Shown here piece by piece: positions 8,564 to 17,929 of a stretch of 41,702 nt of DNA. The position numbers were made by a program, and so were the translations under genes. The first letter of the stretch is position 1; each line of letters opens with the position of its first letter. The notes below the pieces were generated by a model. That model did not search any database. It saw only the letters and a list, made by a program, of their open reading frames with translations, and was not told the origin of the DNA. The DNA comes from an uncultured Ruminococcus sp. (GTDB lineage Bacteria > Bacillota > Clostridia > Lachnospirales > Lachnospiraceae). The stretch is taken from assembly GCA_904418845.1 (NCBI GenBank), contig CAJFQC010000022.1:1-41702 (forward strand), written 5' to 3'.

Positions 8564-8755
8564 AATCGTTGTTCCTTTCTGTTTATTTTTTCTTTTTCTT
8601 TTCATTTCTTTATAGTATATCCGCATACCGCCGGAAAGCATACGCCCTGCCGCCAACCGCTCATCCGTCCCCGCTGTTCTTCCAGCGTGCGGATACAGAA
8701 AGGGAAAATATCCCTTCCGAAACATTTCCCCTGTTCATATCTTATACCTCTTGTT

Positions 8756-10156
8756 TTACCACTCAAATTTGTTCTCGAAGTATGCCTTCAGATCCTCGAT
8801 CTTGATCCTCTCCTGCTCCATGGTGTCACGGTCACGCACAGTCACGGCTCCGTCCTCCCCTGACTCAAAATCATATGTCACGCAAAACGGCGTGCCGATC
8901 TCATCCTGACGGCGGTAGCGCTTGCCGATATTTCCACGGTCATCAAACTCGCAGTTGTAATACTTGCTCAGCTCCGCAAATATCTTCTCCGCGCCTTCAT
9001 TCAGCTTCTTTGAGAGCGGCAGCACGCCGATCTTGACCGGAGCCAGCGCCGGGTGGAAATGAAGCACAGTACGCATATCCGGCTTCTCCTCTGTACCGAT
9101 GTTCTCCTCATCATACGCGCTGCAAAGGAATGCGAGCACCATGCGGTCCGCGCCGAGCGAAGGCTCGATTACGTACGGAATATATTTTTCTTTTGCCTCA
9201 TCATCAAAATATGTCAGATCCTGACCGGATACATTCTGATGCTGTGTCAGGTCATAATCTGTACGGTCCGCAATGCCCCACAGCTCGCCCCATCCGAAGG
9301 GGAAGAGGAATTCCACGTCTGTGGTGGCTTTACTGTAGAAGGACAGCTCCTCTTTGTCATGGTCACGGTAGCGGACTTCGTCGTCCTTAAGTCCCAGAGA
9401 GGACAGCCAGTTTAAGCAGAAACTCTTCCAGTAGTCGAACCACTCGAGGTCGGTGTCCGGCTTGCAGAAGAACTCCAGCTCCATCTGCTCGAACTCTCTT
9501 GTACGGAATGTAAAGTTACCCGGTGTGATCTCATTACGGAATGATTTTCCGATCTGTGCGATACCAAACGGAAGCTTCTTTCTTGATGTACGCTGCACGT
9601 TCTTGAAGTTCACGAAGATACCCTGTGCAGTCTCCGGACGGAGATATACTGTATTCTTCGCATCCTCGGTCACGCCCTGGAATGTTTTGAACATCAGGTT
9701 GAACTGACGGATATCTGTAAAATTATGTTTTCCGCAGGTTGGACAGGGAATCTGGTGTTCTTCAATGAACGCGCTCATCTGTTCCTGAGACCATCCGTCC
9801 ACCGAACCTTCCGGCGTGATGCCCTTCTCCTCACAGTAGTCTTCGATAATCTTATCTGCGCGGAAACGCTCGTGACACTCCTTACAGTCCATGAGCGGAT
9901 CGCTGAATCCGCCGAGATGCCCGGAGGCGACCCATGTCTGCGGGTTCATCAGAATCGCACAGTCAACACCGACATTATACGGGTTCTCCTGCACGAATTT
10001 CTTCCACCATGCTTTTTTTACATTGTTCTTTAACTCCACGCCGAGATTGCCGTAATCCCATGTGTTCGCAAGTCCGCCGTAGATCTCGGAACCCGAATAC
10101 ACGAATCCTCTTGATTTGGCGAGAGCTACGATCTTATCCATTGTTTTTTCAACCAT
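8756..10156 (-). CDS. glyS: Glycyl-tRNA synthetase, single-chain dimeric type
   Basis: Charges tRNA-Gly with glycine. This is the alpha2 (archaeal/eukaryote-like) class II enzyme of 466 residues, not the two-gene glyQ/glyS form. The N terminus has the typical [15 protein letters not shown] block. A zinc-binding insertion carries CKEC near residue 90 and CPTC near residue 137. Class II motif 2 (FRNEITPG) and motif 3 ([10 protein letters not shown]) follow, and the C-terminal anticodon-binding domain ends in [10 protein letters not shown]. The start at 10156 has GAGGAA about 9 nt upstream. An ATG five codons later is an alternative. It follows recO by 73 nt in the same direction. Confidence 0.97.
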   Translation of the reverse strand: MVEKTMDKIVALAKSRGFVYSGSEIYGGLANTWDYGNLGVELKNNVKKAWWKKFVQENPYNVGVDCAILMNPQTWVASGHLGGFSDPLMDCKECHERFRADKIIEDYCEEKGITPEGSVDGWSQEQMSAFIEEHQIPCPTCGKHNFTDIRQFNLMFKTFQGVTEDAKNTVYLRPETAQGIFVNFKNVQRTSRKKLPFGIAQIGKSFRNEITPGNFTFRTREFEQMELEFFCKPDTDLEWFDYWKSFCLNWLSSLGLKDDEVRYRDHDKEELSFYSKATTDVEFLFPFGWGELWGIADRTDYDLTQHQNVSGQDLTYFDDEAKEKYIPYVIEPSLGADRMVLAFLCSAYDEENIGTEEKPDMRTVLHFHPALAPVKIGVLPLSKKLNEGAEKIFAELSKYYNCEFDDRGNIGKRYRRQDEIGTPFCVTYDFESGEDGAVTVRDRDTMEQERIKIEDLKAYFENKFEW

Positions 10157-10229
10157 AATATATGTTCCTCACATTCTTTTACTCAATTGGTACTTATTAT
10201 AACGGCTGTAACCATATTTTTCAAGGGAT

Positions 10230-10970
10230 TTACAGCAGTGTCTCCAGTATCTCCAGAGATTTGAACTTCCTGCCCACATACGCCTCCATGAGCCGCCCCA
10301 TAACATTCCCCAGCTCTCCGAGTACTTTTTCCGTTACATTAAATGTATATAACTTCTCAATACTGCTGGATTCTATATATTGCATGCCATATAATGTCGA
10401 GTTGTCCAGTATCATGCCGTCGATCACTCCGCCGCTGCACTCACTGCATACAAGCCCGCCTCTTGCCGCGCTGAACACAGCCGGCCTGTCCTTGTTCCCG
10501 CACGCGGTACATTGAAAGACCTGAGGCGCCTGTCCGTTGATGGCCAGCGCTTTCAGTTCGAATATGTAGCGGATGAGCTGATTCGGTATATGAGGATTGA
10601 TCAGCGCCCGCAGAGTCTGATAAAGAAGTTTTAACATTTCCCGCTCGTCGTTAAATTCTTTCGTATAATAATCGGCAAACTCCAGAAAATAAAATCCATA
10701 GTAGGCTCCGATCATATCCTCCCTCAGCTCCGCAAAATAATTAGAGATGCTGGCAGACTGTATCGTGTAGGAAGTCCGCCCCTCGTACATCGTAAATTCA
10801 CCGAAGGAAAATGGGTTCACTGCGCCCCCCAGAGGACTGTTGGGACGCCTGGAACCCTTCGCAAAAGCTGATATCTTACCATGTTCTTTTGTAAGTATGA
10901 CCACACGCCGGTCATATTCTCCTACCGGCATCGTGGAGAGCACCATGCCCGTCAGTACGATCTGATTCAC
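10230..10970 (-). CDS. recO: DNA repair protein RecO
   Basis: Recombination mediator of the RecFOR pathway that helps load RecA on gapped DNA. The 246-residue product has the N-terminal OB fold (starts MNQIVLTGMVLS, with VGEYDRRVVILTKEHGKI), the helical middle, and a zinc motif with cysteines in CTACGN and CSEC near residues 155-180. The start is GTG at 10970, with AAAGGAAG just upstream. It overlaps the 3' end of yqzL by 59 nt, implying translational coupling. The gene order era-yqzL-recO-glyS follows the common Bacillota arrangement. Confidence 0.96.
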   Translation of the reverse strand: MNQIVLTGMVLSTMPVGEYDRRVVILTKEHGKISAFAKGSRRPNSPLGGAVNPFSFGEFTMYEGRTSYTIQSASISNYFAELREDMIGAYYGFYFLEFADYYTKEFNDEREMLKLLYQTLRALINPHIPNQLIRYIFELKALAINGQAPQVFQCTACGNKDRPAVFSAARGGLVCSECSGGVIDGMILDNSTLYGMQYIESSSIEKLYTFNVTEKVLGELGNVMGRLMEAYVGRKFKSLEILETLL

Positions 10971-11115
10971 GTTCTTCCTTTCTCCCTGCCTGACCGGCCT
11001 GAGTACGGCCGCTCATTCCATTTCCCCGCGCGGCGCTGCTCTGTTCCATCTTATAGGTAAGATAATCCGCCACGCTTCCTGTTGTCATAAACTGCTCCCA
11101 GTACATTTCGCTCAT
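10912..11115 (-). CDS. yqzL: YqzL-like small protein
   Basis: A 67-residue protein beginning MSEMYWEQFMTTGSVADYL, starting at ATG 11115 behind GAGGTGG. The pattern W..F..TG...YL.YK in the first 22 residues is that of the YqzL family, small proteins of unknown function encoded between era and recO in Bacillota. The position here is exactly that. The remainder is rich in Arg, Gly and Ser and looks unstructured; its last part is read from DNA that also encodes the RecO N terminus in another frame. Bacillus YqzL is shorter, so the tail is an extension or simply read-through to the next stop. Confidence 0.72.
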   Translation of the reverse strand: MSEMYWEQFMTTGSVADYLTYKMEQSSAARGNGMSGRTQAGQAGRKEERESDRTDGHGALHDAGRRI

Positions 11116-11165
11116 CGGTCCACCTCTTCATATGTGTTTGGGACTGTCCGCGTCATCCTGCGCCA

Positions 11166-11181
11166 CACGGCACATGCCGTG
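11166..11181. repeat. Short inverted repeat between era and yqzL
   Basis: CACGGCA and TGCCGTG flank two bases, giving a 7-bp stem in the 200-nt leader of yqzL-recO. No T-run follows on the minus strand, so it is not an obvious terminator. It could be a leader hairpin or a binding site. A TATAGT element near 11256-11265 may be a weak promoter -10 for yqzL-recO. Confidence 0.4.
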
Positions 11182-11317
11182 CCGTTTATGAGCAGCAGCT
11201 GAAATCTGCCGCAGACAGTTCCTTTTGATATATGTTAGGTTCCCCGGTTTCTGAAATGACTATACTGTATAAAAAATACCATGGACTTTTGCAGCGACAT
11301 ACCTTGACATCCCGATT

Positions 11318-12217
11318 TTACGCCTCGTCTTCCCTGTACCCGAAGTTCTTCATCAGATAATCACTGTCCCTCCAGTTCTTCTGCACTTTGACCCACAGCT
11401 TTAAGTTCACTTTACAGTCCAGCAGCCGCTCGATCTCATAGCGCGCCGTACTGCCGATCTTCTTGAGCATTGCCCCCTGTTTTCCGATAATAATTCCTTT
11501 GTGGGAATCTCTCTCGCAAATGATGGTCGCGTCAATATGCATGACTTTTTTCTCCATCTTCATGCGGTCAATGGCAACAGCAATTCCATGAGGGATCTCC
11601 TCATTCAGACTGTGCAGCGCTTTCTCGCGGACCAGTTCCGCTACGATCTGGCGCTCCGGCTGGTCTGTCACTGTCTCCTCGTCATAGAACCGGGGACCAT
11701 AAGGCAGATATTTCAGTATCACTTTCACAAGCTCATCCGTATTATCACCGCTTCGAGCGGATACTGGCACGATCTCCGCAAAATCATATTCCTTTCGATA
11801 CAGATCAATCGCCGGAAGCAGGGCTTCCTTTTTCACCATGTCAATCTTATTGATGACGAGGATCACCGGAGTCTTCACCTTCTTTAGCTGACCGATAATG
11901 TGCCGCTCGCCCGCACCGATGAATGTAGACGGCTCCACAAGCCAGAGTACTACGTCTACCTCATTTAGTGAACGCTCCGCGATATTTACCATATATTCGC
12001 CCAGCTTATTCTTCGCCTTGTGGATACCCGGTGTGTCCACGAACACGATCTGTCCTTCTTCCGATGTAAGAACAGTCTGGATACGGTTTCTCGTAGTCTG
12101 CGGCTTGTTAGACGTGATCGCGATCTTCTGTCCGATCAAATGATTCATCAGCGTGGACTTTCCCACGTTCGGTCTGCCGATCAACGTGGCAAACCCGGAT
12201 TTAAAATCTTCCCTCAT
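11318..12217 (-). CDS. era: GTPase Era
   Basis: Essential ribosome-biogenesis GTPase that binds the 3' end of 16S rRNA. The 299-residue protein has a G domain followed by a C-terminal KH domain. Visible are G1 GRPNVGKST (residues 14-22), G3 DTPGIHKAKNKL, G4 NKID, G5 SARSGDN, and the KH motif GIIIGKQGAMLKKIG. The start at 12217 follows GAGGAAG at the right distance. It lies 43 nt after the M16C peptidase gene, probably in the same transcript, and 202 nt before yqzL. Confidence 0.98.
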   Translation of the reverse strand: MREDFKSGFATLIGRPNVGKSTLMNHLIGQKIAITSNKPQTTRNRIQTVLTSEEGQIVFVDTPGIHKAKNKLGEYMVNIAERSLNEVDVVLWLVEPSTFIGAGERHIIGQLKKVKTPVILVINKIDMVKKEALLPAIDLYRKEYDFAEIVPVSARSGDNTDELVKVILKYLPYGPRFYDEETVTDQPERQIVAELVREKALHSLNEEIPHGIAVAIDRMKMEKKVMHIDATIICERDSHKGIIIGKQGAMLKKIGSTARYEIERLLDCKVNLKLWVKVQKNWRDSDYLMKNFGYREDEA

Positions 12218-12260
12218 ATATTCTTCCTCATTTGACTTTATTTGAGCTCCGAATGTGCCA

Positions 12261-15248
12261 TCAGCTCAATGTCTTTACTTCCATGAACAGCGCTCCCTGC
12301 TCCCGGATCTTCTCCTCGCTTCCGATCACGCATAAAAGCTCCGCGTCCAGCACCGCACGCACAACTTTCGCAAGCGCGCGGATATTGCTCTGATCCGCAT
12401 CTAAGATTTCTTCTCTTTCTCTTCGTATCATTTCTTCTGATACATGGTTCATATACAGGTTCATGGAACGGCTTCCCTTGGCCGCCGGGGTCATAGGACG
12501 GTCGATATTGCTGATTGTTCCGATGATGAACTTGTTCATGTCCCGGTCATCCACATCAAAATTCTCCAGATAATCTACAACGCCCTCATACACCTCTATG
12601 GTTTTCTCAAGGTTTGGATCGCGGTAAGAGATAAAATACCCTTCTCCGATACGGTTAAAATTGCTCATACAGCCGTAAGCGCCGCCTTTCACGCGTACAT
12701 TCTGCCACAGATAATCATAGCTTAAGATGACCTTCAAGATCTGGAGCGCTCCTGTGTAATCCGCACCGCCGTCAATGAAGTTCCCCACTCTTGCCACATA
12801 CTGAACTTTAGAAGAGGTCTTAAATCCTTCGTTGCGTTTCGTACAGTGGATGATGCACGCATCTTCCGGCATATCCTCTCTCACCGTCTGCACATCATGC
12901 CCTGCTTTGTCTGCATCGGAATTTCCGTCGGCCGCCCCTATGTCATTGAGTCCGTTTCGCACAACGCCAAATGCCGCTTTCATGGGCGCAAGCCCTTCCT
13001 CTGACGATGTGTAGCTTATCATCAGGTTATCAGCGCGGAAGATCTTCTTCGCGATCAGTTTCAGATTGCGGATCAGTTCTTTCTTGTGTCCTTCAAAATC
13101 TTCCTCGATAGCTTTGACCACCTCATAGAATCCAATTCCATCTGTGTCATCCTTGAACTTGGCGATCGGCGAGGTGTAGGACAATGCCCGGAGCGCTGCT
13201 GTCGTATGTCCCGAAGAAAGAAAAGACATCTGGAGACGCGAACGGAGCATGGCAAGAATCTCCTTTAAACGTTTCTCGTCATCCAGCTTCGACTCCATAA
13301 GGATCTCGCGCATCATGGCAAAAAGCACGTCCATCTTCGGATAGAGCGCTTTTCCCTTCATCTCAAATGTAGCGCGGAACTCCTTTTCCTTCACTTTCGT
13401 CACATCAGCGTAAAGCTCTAAAGATGTGCTGATCCCCCCTGTATGAACATTGATCTCATTGAACAATTCCCCGTATTCATAGTTCGTCGTGTCAATAATA
13501 CCGAGGACACTCTGCAGAATTCCCACATAAGGAAGCAGTTCCTCGCGGATTCCGGACAGATCGAACATAAGCGTTGCGTAGCCGATGCCGTTTGTATCCA
13601 CATTGTGATGCACCAGCTTCACACCGTCCACATCCATCTCTTCATTATAGATGGGCGCGGTCTCGCGGGAGATATCTTCTCTCTTTAACACAGGGATTTT
13701 TGCCAGATCCTCAGGAGAGGATTCTTCCTCCTGGTATTCTTCCAGTTCTTTTGTGGAACGGATAAGCTCCTCGATCTCCCTGGCAGAGAGACTTTCTTTG
13801 TAAGCTTTCAGTTTCTCTGCCATCTCTCTGTCCATCCTTGCGGTGCGTCCCCGATCCGGCCTGATGATAACAATCGTTCCATGGGTATTGTCCAGCAGAT
13901 ATTTACGGATCAACTCCTCAAAATACCCTGTCTCTACCTGGCTTTTTAAAAACTCAAATGTAGGAATGGCTTCCATATGGATAAATGGCCGCTCTTCGTC
14001 ATAGAGCCAGCTGTCCAACATCTGGAGTCCGTACATCAGCCCTCTCGGATAGTTTCCGAAGTCCGCCTCCCGGAAACGGAATTCATGGTAGTTGAGCCCT
14101 GCACGAAGCGCTTTCTTATCCACACCGTTTTTGGCGATATCAGCAAGCGTACCCTCGATCACACGGATAAATTCCTCTTTCTGCTCCATGTTCGCATTTT
14201 TAGAAATCACAGAGAAAATAGGCTGACATATGCCGTTATCATAGGAACCCATGATATCTTTTCCTATGCCCGCGTCAAGAAGCGCTTTCTTAAGAGGCGC
14301 GCCCGGCGCTGACAAAAGCGCATAATCCAGTATCTGGAATGCAAGATAAACCTTCTCATCCAGTGAAGTACCAATCACCTTATTGTAAGAAAGATAGGTA
14401 TTATCAGCTTCATTTTCATCGCTCGCTATAGAATATTCCTGTACGATCTCCTTCATCTCAGAGAACGGCTCCTGATATTTGATGGCAGAGTCCACCTCGA
14501 TCTTATCAAAATCTGAGAGATATTTTTCATCCAGCCATCTCAGCTTCTCTTCCATATTCATGTCACCGTACAGATAGATGTAGCTGTTGGACGGATGATA
14601 ATATTTCCTGTGGAAATCCAGAAACTGCTGATATGTCAGCTCAGGGATAACCTCCGGATCTCCGCCGGACTCATTTGCATAGGATGTATCCGGGAACAGA
14701 GAATTCAAGATCACGCGGTCCAGCACTCCCTCCGGGGATGAGAACGCGCCTTTCATTTCATTATATACAACTCCGGAGAGTGTCAGCTCCCCGTCCGGCG
14801 CGTCCAGCTTATAGCTCCATCCCTCCTGACGGAATATCTTGTCATGCTGATAGATGTTCGGATAAAATACTGCGTCCATGTAGACGTGCATCAGGTTCTG
14901 AAAGTCCTTGTCATTACAGCTCGCCACAGGGTACACAGTCTTATCCGGATATGTCATCGCATTTAAAAATGTGTTGAGAGAGCCCTTAATCAGTTCCACA
15001 AAAGGATCCTTCACCGGGAATTCCCGTGAACCGCAAAGCACAGAATGTTCCATGATATGCGGTACTCCCGTGCTGTCTGAGGGCGGGGTGCGAAATCCGA
15101 TGGCAAATACTTTGTTCTCATCATTATTTTCCATAAGAAGCACCCTTGCTCCTGTCTTTTTATGCCGCAGGAGAACACCTTGGGATTTTAAGTCCGGGAG
15201 TTCTTTCTCCTGTATCACTTCATATGCTGTAATATCATGTATACTCAT
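12261..15248 (-). CDS. M16C-family zinc metallopeptidase (PreP/insulinase type)
   Basis: A large 995-residue peptidase of the presequence-protease/falcilysin subfamily, which degrades short unfolded peptides. The inverted zinc motif HIMEH gives H64, E67 and H68. The third ligand is E164 in VYNEMKGAF, 96 residues on, the same spacing as in plant PreP. The two-halves clamshell architecture with an M16C-associated middle region fits the length. The C-terminal half contains the conserved VKGGAYG segment near residue 860. Start ATG 15248 has AAGGAG 7 nt upstream. There is no signal peptide, so it acts in the cytosol. It lies upstream of era. Confidence 0.93.
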   Translation of the reverse strand: MSIHDITAYEVIQEKELPDLKSQGVLLRHKKTGARVLLMENNDENKVFAIGFRTPPSDSTGVPHIMEHSVLCGSREFPVKDPFVELIKGSLNTFLNAMTYPDKTVYPVASCNDKDFQNLMHVYMDAVFYPNIYQHDKIFRQEGWSYKLDAPDGELTLSGVVYNEMKGAFSSPEGVLDRVILNSLFPDTSYANESGGDPEVIPELTYQQFLDFHRKYYHPSNSYIYLYGDMNMEEKLRWLDEKYLSDFDKIEVDSAIKYQEPFSEMKEIVQEYSIASDENEADNTYLSYNKVIGTSLDEKVYLAFQILDYALLSAPGAPLKKALLDAGIGKDIMGSYDNGICQPIFSVISKNANMEQKEEFIRVIEGTLADIAKNGVDKKALRAGLNYHEFRFREADFGNYPRGLMYGLQMLDSWLYDEERPFIHMEAIPTFEFLKSQVETGYFEELIRKYLLDNTHGTIVIIRPDRGRTARMDREMAEKLKAYKESLSAREIEELIRSTKELEEYQEEESSPEDLAKIPVLKREDISRETAPIYNEEMDVDGVKLVHHNVDTNGIGYATLMFDLSGIREELLPYVGILQSVLGIIDTTNYEYGELFNEINVHTGGISTSLELYADVTKVKEKEFRATFEMKGKALYPKMDVLFAMMREILMESKLDDEKRLKEILAMLRSRLQMSFLSSGHTTAALRALSYTSPIAKFKDDTDGIGFYEVVKAIEEDFEGHKKELIRNLKLIAKKIFRADNLMISYTSSEEGLAPMKAAFGVVRNGLNDIGAADGNSDADKAGHDVQTVREDMPEDACIIHCTKRNEGFKTSSKVQYVARVGNFIDGGADYTGALQILKVILSYDYLWQNVRVKGGAYGCMSNFNRIGEGYFISYRDPNLEKTIEVYEGVVDYLENFDVDDRDMNKFIIGTISNIDRPMTPAAKGSRSMNLYMNHVSEEMIRREREEILDADQSNIRALAKVVRAVLDAELLCVIGSEEKIREQGALFMEVKTLS

Positions 15249-15279
15249 ATCTAGTCTCCTTATCTGTAATTTTTATGTT

Positions 15280-15288
15280 ATTATACCA
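15280..15288 (-). promoter_or_regulatory. Extended -10 promoter of the M16C peptidase gene
   Basis: On the minus strand, TGG-TATAAT (15280-15288) is a perfect -10 with the TGn extension, 31 nt upstream of the peptidase start. The TAA stop codon of the preceding PH-domain gene lies inside the TATAAT. The -35 region is poor, as often tolerated with an extended -10. Confidence 0.55.
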
Positions 15289-16897
15289 CACGCGCGGGAA
15301 AGGAAAGCATTCCGCTTTTTATTTTCTCATCCGTATCATTTTTAAAATATGGTATTGTGTGTATGGAATTCGTTGAAGCCGCCAGAAGATGTACCTCTCC
15401 CTTTTTCAGACCGAAAGCTCTTGCCACCGGATTCTGGGAGAACTTTACATACTGAATATTCTGATATCTGACTGCCAGATAATTTCTCCCGAAATATCCC
15501 CGCGACACTTTGAGGAATTCCTCTCCCGTTCCTGTGCCGTCTGTCCTGTATTTTAATATCATTCCCGCTAAAAAGAACAGTTCCATAACCGACGCGGCAA
15601 TCAATACCCATATCGTATAGTCCCCGTCGAAGAGCGCGTATGCCGCCGCTGCCGAGGCAATGACGCACAATGTATATACTACGCCCGGAACCGCCCACGC
15701 CGCCCACACAGACGCCGGAAGACGATCCGTCTTTAGTTCCGCCGCGCCGGCAAATTCCGGGAGCAGAATATACAGACGTTCTTTCAGTTTTTCTTCCGTT
15801 CCATACAGGATAAGGAACGAGTCCTTTTCCGCCTTGTCGTCACCCATTCCCACATTAACGATCTCTGCCATGTAGCGTTTCCCCATTCTCGCGATGAAGG
15901 ACTGTCTGATCTTTAATCCCTGTATCTTGTCAACCGGAACCATGTATTCGATTTTTTTGAACAAACCATACTTGATATGAAGTTTATCCCCCACCCGTTT
16001 TGTTCGGAAATCATAATACCTTACAAAATCCTTTACCGTATCCCACAGGGCAGAGAATACGATGACAACTGCGGCGATGATACCTGTCGCAGCGCCCAGA
16101 AGCGACTGCATCAGATCTGGTTTGTTCAAGATACCTATAACGGTGGTAACAGTTCCCACGATACCAATAAGCAGGATAGCCAGGGAAATAATATTGATAG
16201 AGAAGAACCCGTGCTGTAATATTTCTCCAAAATCCGCATGGATATCAAATTCCTCTCCCTGTATTTCGGCGGAATATCCCTCCGCTGCCGGTGATGACGC
16301 TGATGCTGCTGTCCTGCCATCGTCCTGGAAATGTCCATGGATAGGAGATGTCCCGGCCGCAGATACCGCCCCTGCTTTCGCGCCGGCCTGCCGTTCCCCG
16401 GACATTTCCTGCATCTGCCTCATGATCTCCTGCTTAAAACACAGGGCGGTCTCCTTCTTCAATACGATCTTTACGTCCGTACTGTCAGCAGTGGAGCGGC
16501 TGTTTGTATCTAATTTCAGTTTACATGTCCCGATAAGCATCTCAAAAAGATTTTGCTCTACATTGATATTGGATATATTGCGGATCCCGATCGTATCCTT
16601 CTTCCTGTTCAGTGTTTCCCGCTCTATGACGATAGCATTTTCCTGAATAGATATATATGTCTTTGCCCATACAAACACCTGCCATCCGACCAGCACAAAC
16701 AGAACCAGGAAGATTCCCAGATTGATCAGCATGCCGTTTCCGCTTAGAAGCTGCATGCCGATCTCTGTAATGTTCCTGATATCTCCCATATTCTCCAGAA
16801 GCTGGGGCACTAAGATGATCAAAAGTGCGATCAGTATGCCGCCTGTCCGCTCCACAACGATCGATATATGATTACGAAACCTTTTATTCTCTTCCAT
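15281..16897 (-). CDS. PH-domain membrane protein, YdbT-like
   Basis: A 538-residue membrane protein with repeated bacterial PH (bPH2) domains. Two hydrophobic stretches near the N terminus (about residues 15-30 and 55-80) precede a first PH repeat (AKTYISIQENAIVIERETL). A Ser/Ala/Gly-rich linker near 165-210 leads to a second membrane pair and PH repeat (VRYYDFRTKRVGDKLHIKYGLFKK). A third pair and repeat (FLKVSRGYFGRNYLAVRYQNIQYVKF) ends the protein. The start at 16897 overlaps the stop of the upstream partner by 14 nt. This two-gene layout (YdbS-like then YdbT-like) is widespread in Bacillota. In Bacillus it is linked to resistance to some antimicrobial peptides. The function here is unproven. 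Confidence 0.8.
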   Translation of the reverse strand: MEENKRFRNHISIVVERTGGILIALLIILVPQLLENMGDIRNITEIGMQLLSGNGMLINLGIFLVLFVLVGWQVFVWAKTYISIQENAIVIERETLNRKKDTIGIRNISNINVEQNLFEMLIGTCKLKLDTNSRSTADSTDVKIVLKKETALCFKQEIMRQMQEMSGERQAGAKAGAVSAAGTSPIHGHFQDDGRTAASASSPAAEGYSAEIQGEEFDIHADFGEILQHGFFSINIISLAILLIGIVGTVTTVIGILNKPDLMQSLLGAATGIIAAVVIVFSALWDTVKDFVRYYDFRTKRVGDKLHIKYGLFKKIEYMVPVDKIQGLKIRQSFIARMGKRYMAEIVNVGMGDDKAEKDSFLILYGTEEKLKERLYILLPEFAGAAELKTDRLPASVWAAWAVPGVVYTLCVIASAAAAYALFDGDYTIWVLIAASVMELFFLAGMILKYRTDGTGTGEEFLKVSRGYFGRNYLAVRYQNIQYVKFSQNPVARAFGLKKGEVHLLAASTNSIHTIPYFKNDTDEKIKSGMLSFPARVV

Positions 16898-17384
16898 AAT
16901 GTGCCCTCTGTTCTTCTCTCTGTTCTGCCACGATCTCGTTAATCCTCTTTCGAAGGCTCTGTGCAAGCTGTTCGGCCTTCTCCTCTTCAAGGAAAGAAAG
17001 TGTCACGTCGCCGCCGCCTGTCGTTACTACCATCTTTGCCACCTTGAATATCTGGTCAATGGGACCTTTTTTAGTCTGGAGCTTATGTAATCTCTCGATA
17101 GGAACGATGTTACGTTTCACAAACAGATATCCCTCGATCACATCAATACATTCGTCATTGATACAATACCTGTAACGGTGATAGCGGAAATAAGGACTGA
17201 TCAGCACATCCGCCAGTGTCAGCGCCGCAAGGATGAGCAATATCCATTTTCCGACAGTGATATCCTGCGGAAAGATCCAAAAGATTCCTGCTGCCCCCAG
17301 AACAGCCAAAACAATCGCCCCTGTTATGATTCCTGCCACGTACATAGAACACAACGCCCGCTTTGACAATTTTTCATACATCAT
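16884..17384 (-). CDS. PH-domain membrane protein, YdbS-like
   Basis: A 166-residue protein with two transmembrane segments (about residues 12-32 and 44-62) and one bPH2 domain (RYCINDECIDVIEGYLFVKRNIVPIER, split here at residue 75 onward). The C-terminal helix is charged. Of the two adjacent ATG codons I chose 17384, because GGAGG lies 7 nt upstream. That start overlaps the stop of the C_GCAxxG gene by 4 nt (ATGA). Its own stop overlaps the larger PH protein's start by 14 nt, so the three genes are translationally coupled. It probably forms a complex with the larger PH protein. Confidence 0.78.
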   Translation of the reverse strand: MMYEKLSKRALCSMYVAGIITGAIVLAVLGAAGIFWIFPQDITVGKWILLILAALTLADVLISPYFRYHRYRYCINDECIDVIEGYLFVKRNIVPIERLHKLQTKKGPIDQIFKVAKMVVTTGGGDVTLSFLEEEKAEQLAQSLRKRINEIVAEQREEQRAHYGRE

Positions 17385-17770
17385 ACGTTTTCCTCCATTA
17401 CTTCTGAGCCAGATATTCTTGTAAACGCCACTGCATCCAATATACACTGATCCCAGCTTACGATCGGCGCTCCACTTCCAACTCCTTTCAGTTCACTGCA
17501 GTCGCAGGTATTGTTCTTCTTTTTGAACTTCGCCGCATACTCTCTCGTATTCTTATATGTATCCGCTTTAGTCAGTTTTCCGACGCTGTTCTCCATGCCG
17601 ATGTCCATGAGCCCACCTGACATGGCGCCGCACATGTCCGTCATACCCATTCCCAGGCCAAATCCCTCTGCAATGCGGAACATGGTTTCCTCGTCCACTC
17701 CGGCCTCTTCACAGAAGGAACAATCTACTGCCTGCGCACATACTAATGCTTTCTCTGCTTTTGTATTCAT
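17381..17770 (-). CDS. C_GCAxxG_C_C family redox protein
   Basis: A 129-residue cysteine-rich protein with C11, C17, C20, C47, C89, C91 and C109. The block GLGMGMTDMCGAMSGG around C47 is the hallmark of the C_GCAxxG_C_C family, often found near redox or metal-handling genes and presumed to bind a cofactor or shuttle electrons. The start at 17770 (MNTKAEKALVC) follows GAGGAG; a start ten codons earlier lacks a ribosome site. It leads an overlapping set with the two PH-domain membrane proteins, an unusual partnership. The molecular function of the family is not established. Confidence 0.8.
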   Translation of the reverse strand: MNTKAEKALVCAQAVDCSFCEEAGVDEETMFRIAEGFGLGMGMTDMCGAMSGGLMDIGMENSVGKLTKADTYKNTREYAAKFKKKNNTCDCSELKGVGSGAPIVSWDQCILDAVAFTRISGSEVMEENV

Positions 17771-17871
17771 TTCTGTTTTCTCCTCTCTGTCCTGCTCCAC
17801 ACAGCATTCCGCTCTGACTTCCTTAGTGCCTCACTGTATACTGTTGGATACTGTCTACAAGTATATCAGCA

Positions 17872-17905
17872 GGACGGCGAAAGCGCAACCCGCCGCCGTC
17901 CTGTC
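17872..17905. terminator. Terminator-like hairpin between enolase and the C_GCAxxG gene
   Basis: CAGGACGGCG (17872-17881) pairs perfectly with CGCCGTCCTG (17896-17905) around a 14-nt loop. No T-run follows on the minus strand where eno would terminate, while the plus strand has only TCTTTT. It may act as an RNA processing or stability hairpin at the eno 3' end rather than as a strong intrinsic terminator. Confidence 0.5.
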
Positions 17906-17929
17906 TTTTGCTCTCTTTGCACGGTCATT

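Noticed and set aside
8571-8612. A run of T-rich sequence upstream of the M18 aminopeptidase gene, seen as a possible terminator
   Set aside because: On the coding strand it is A-rich with no adjacent hairpin of note; it looks like an AT-rich leader.
16062-16646. A 194-codon open frame on the plus strand
   Set aside because: Antisense to the larger PH-domain protein, with no motif or ribosome site.
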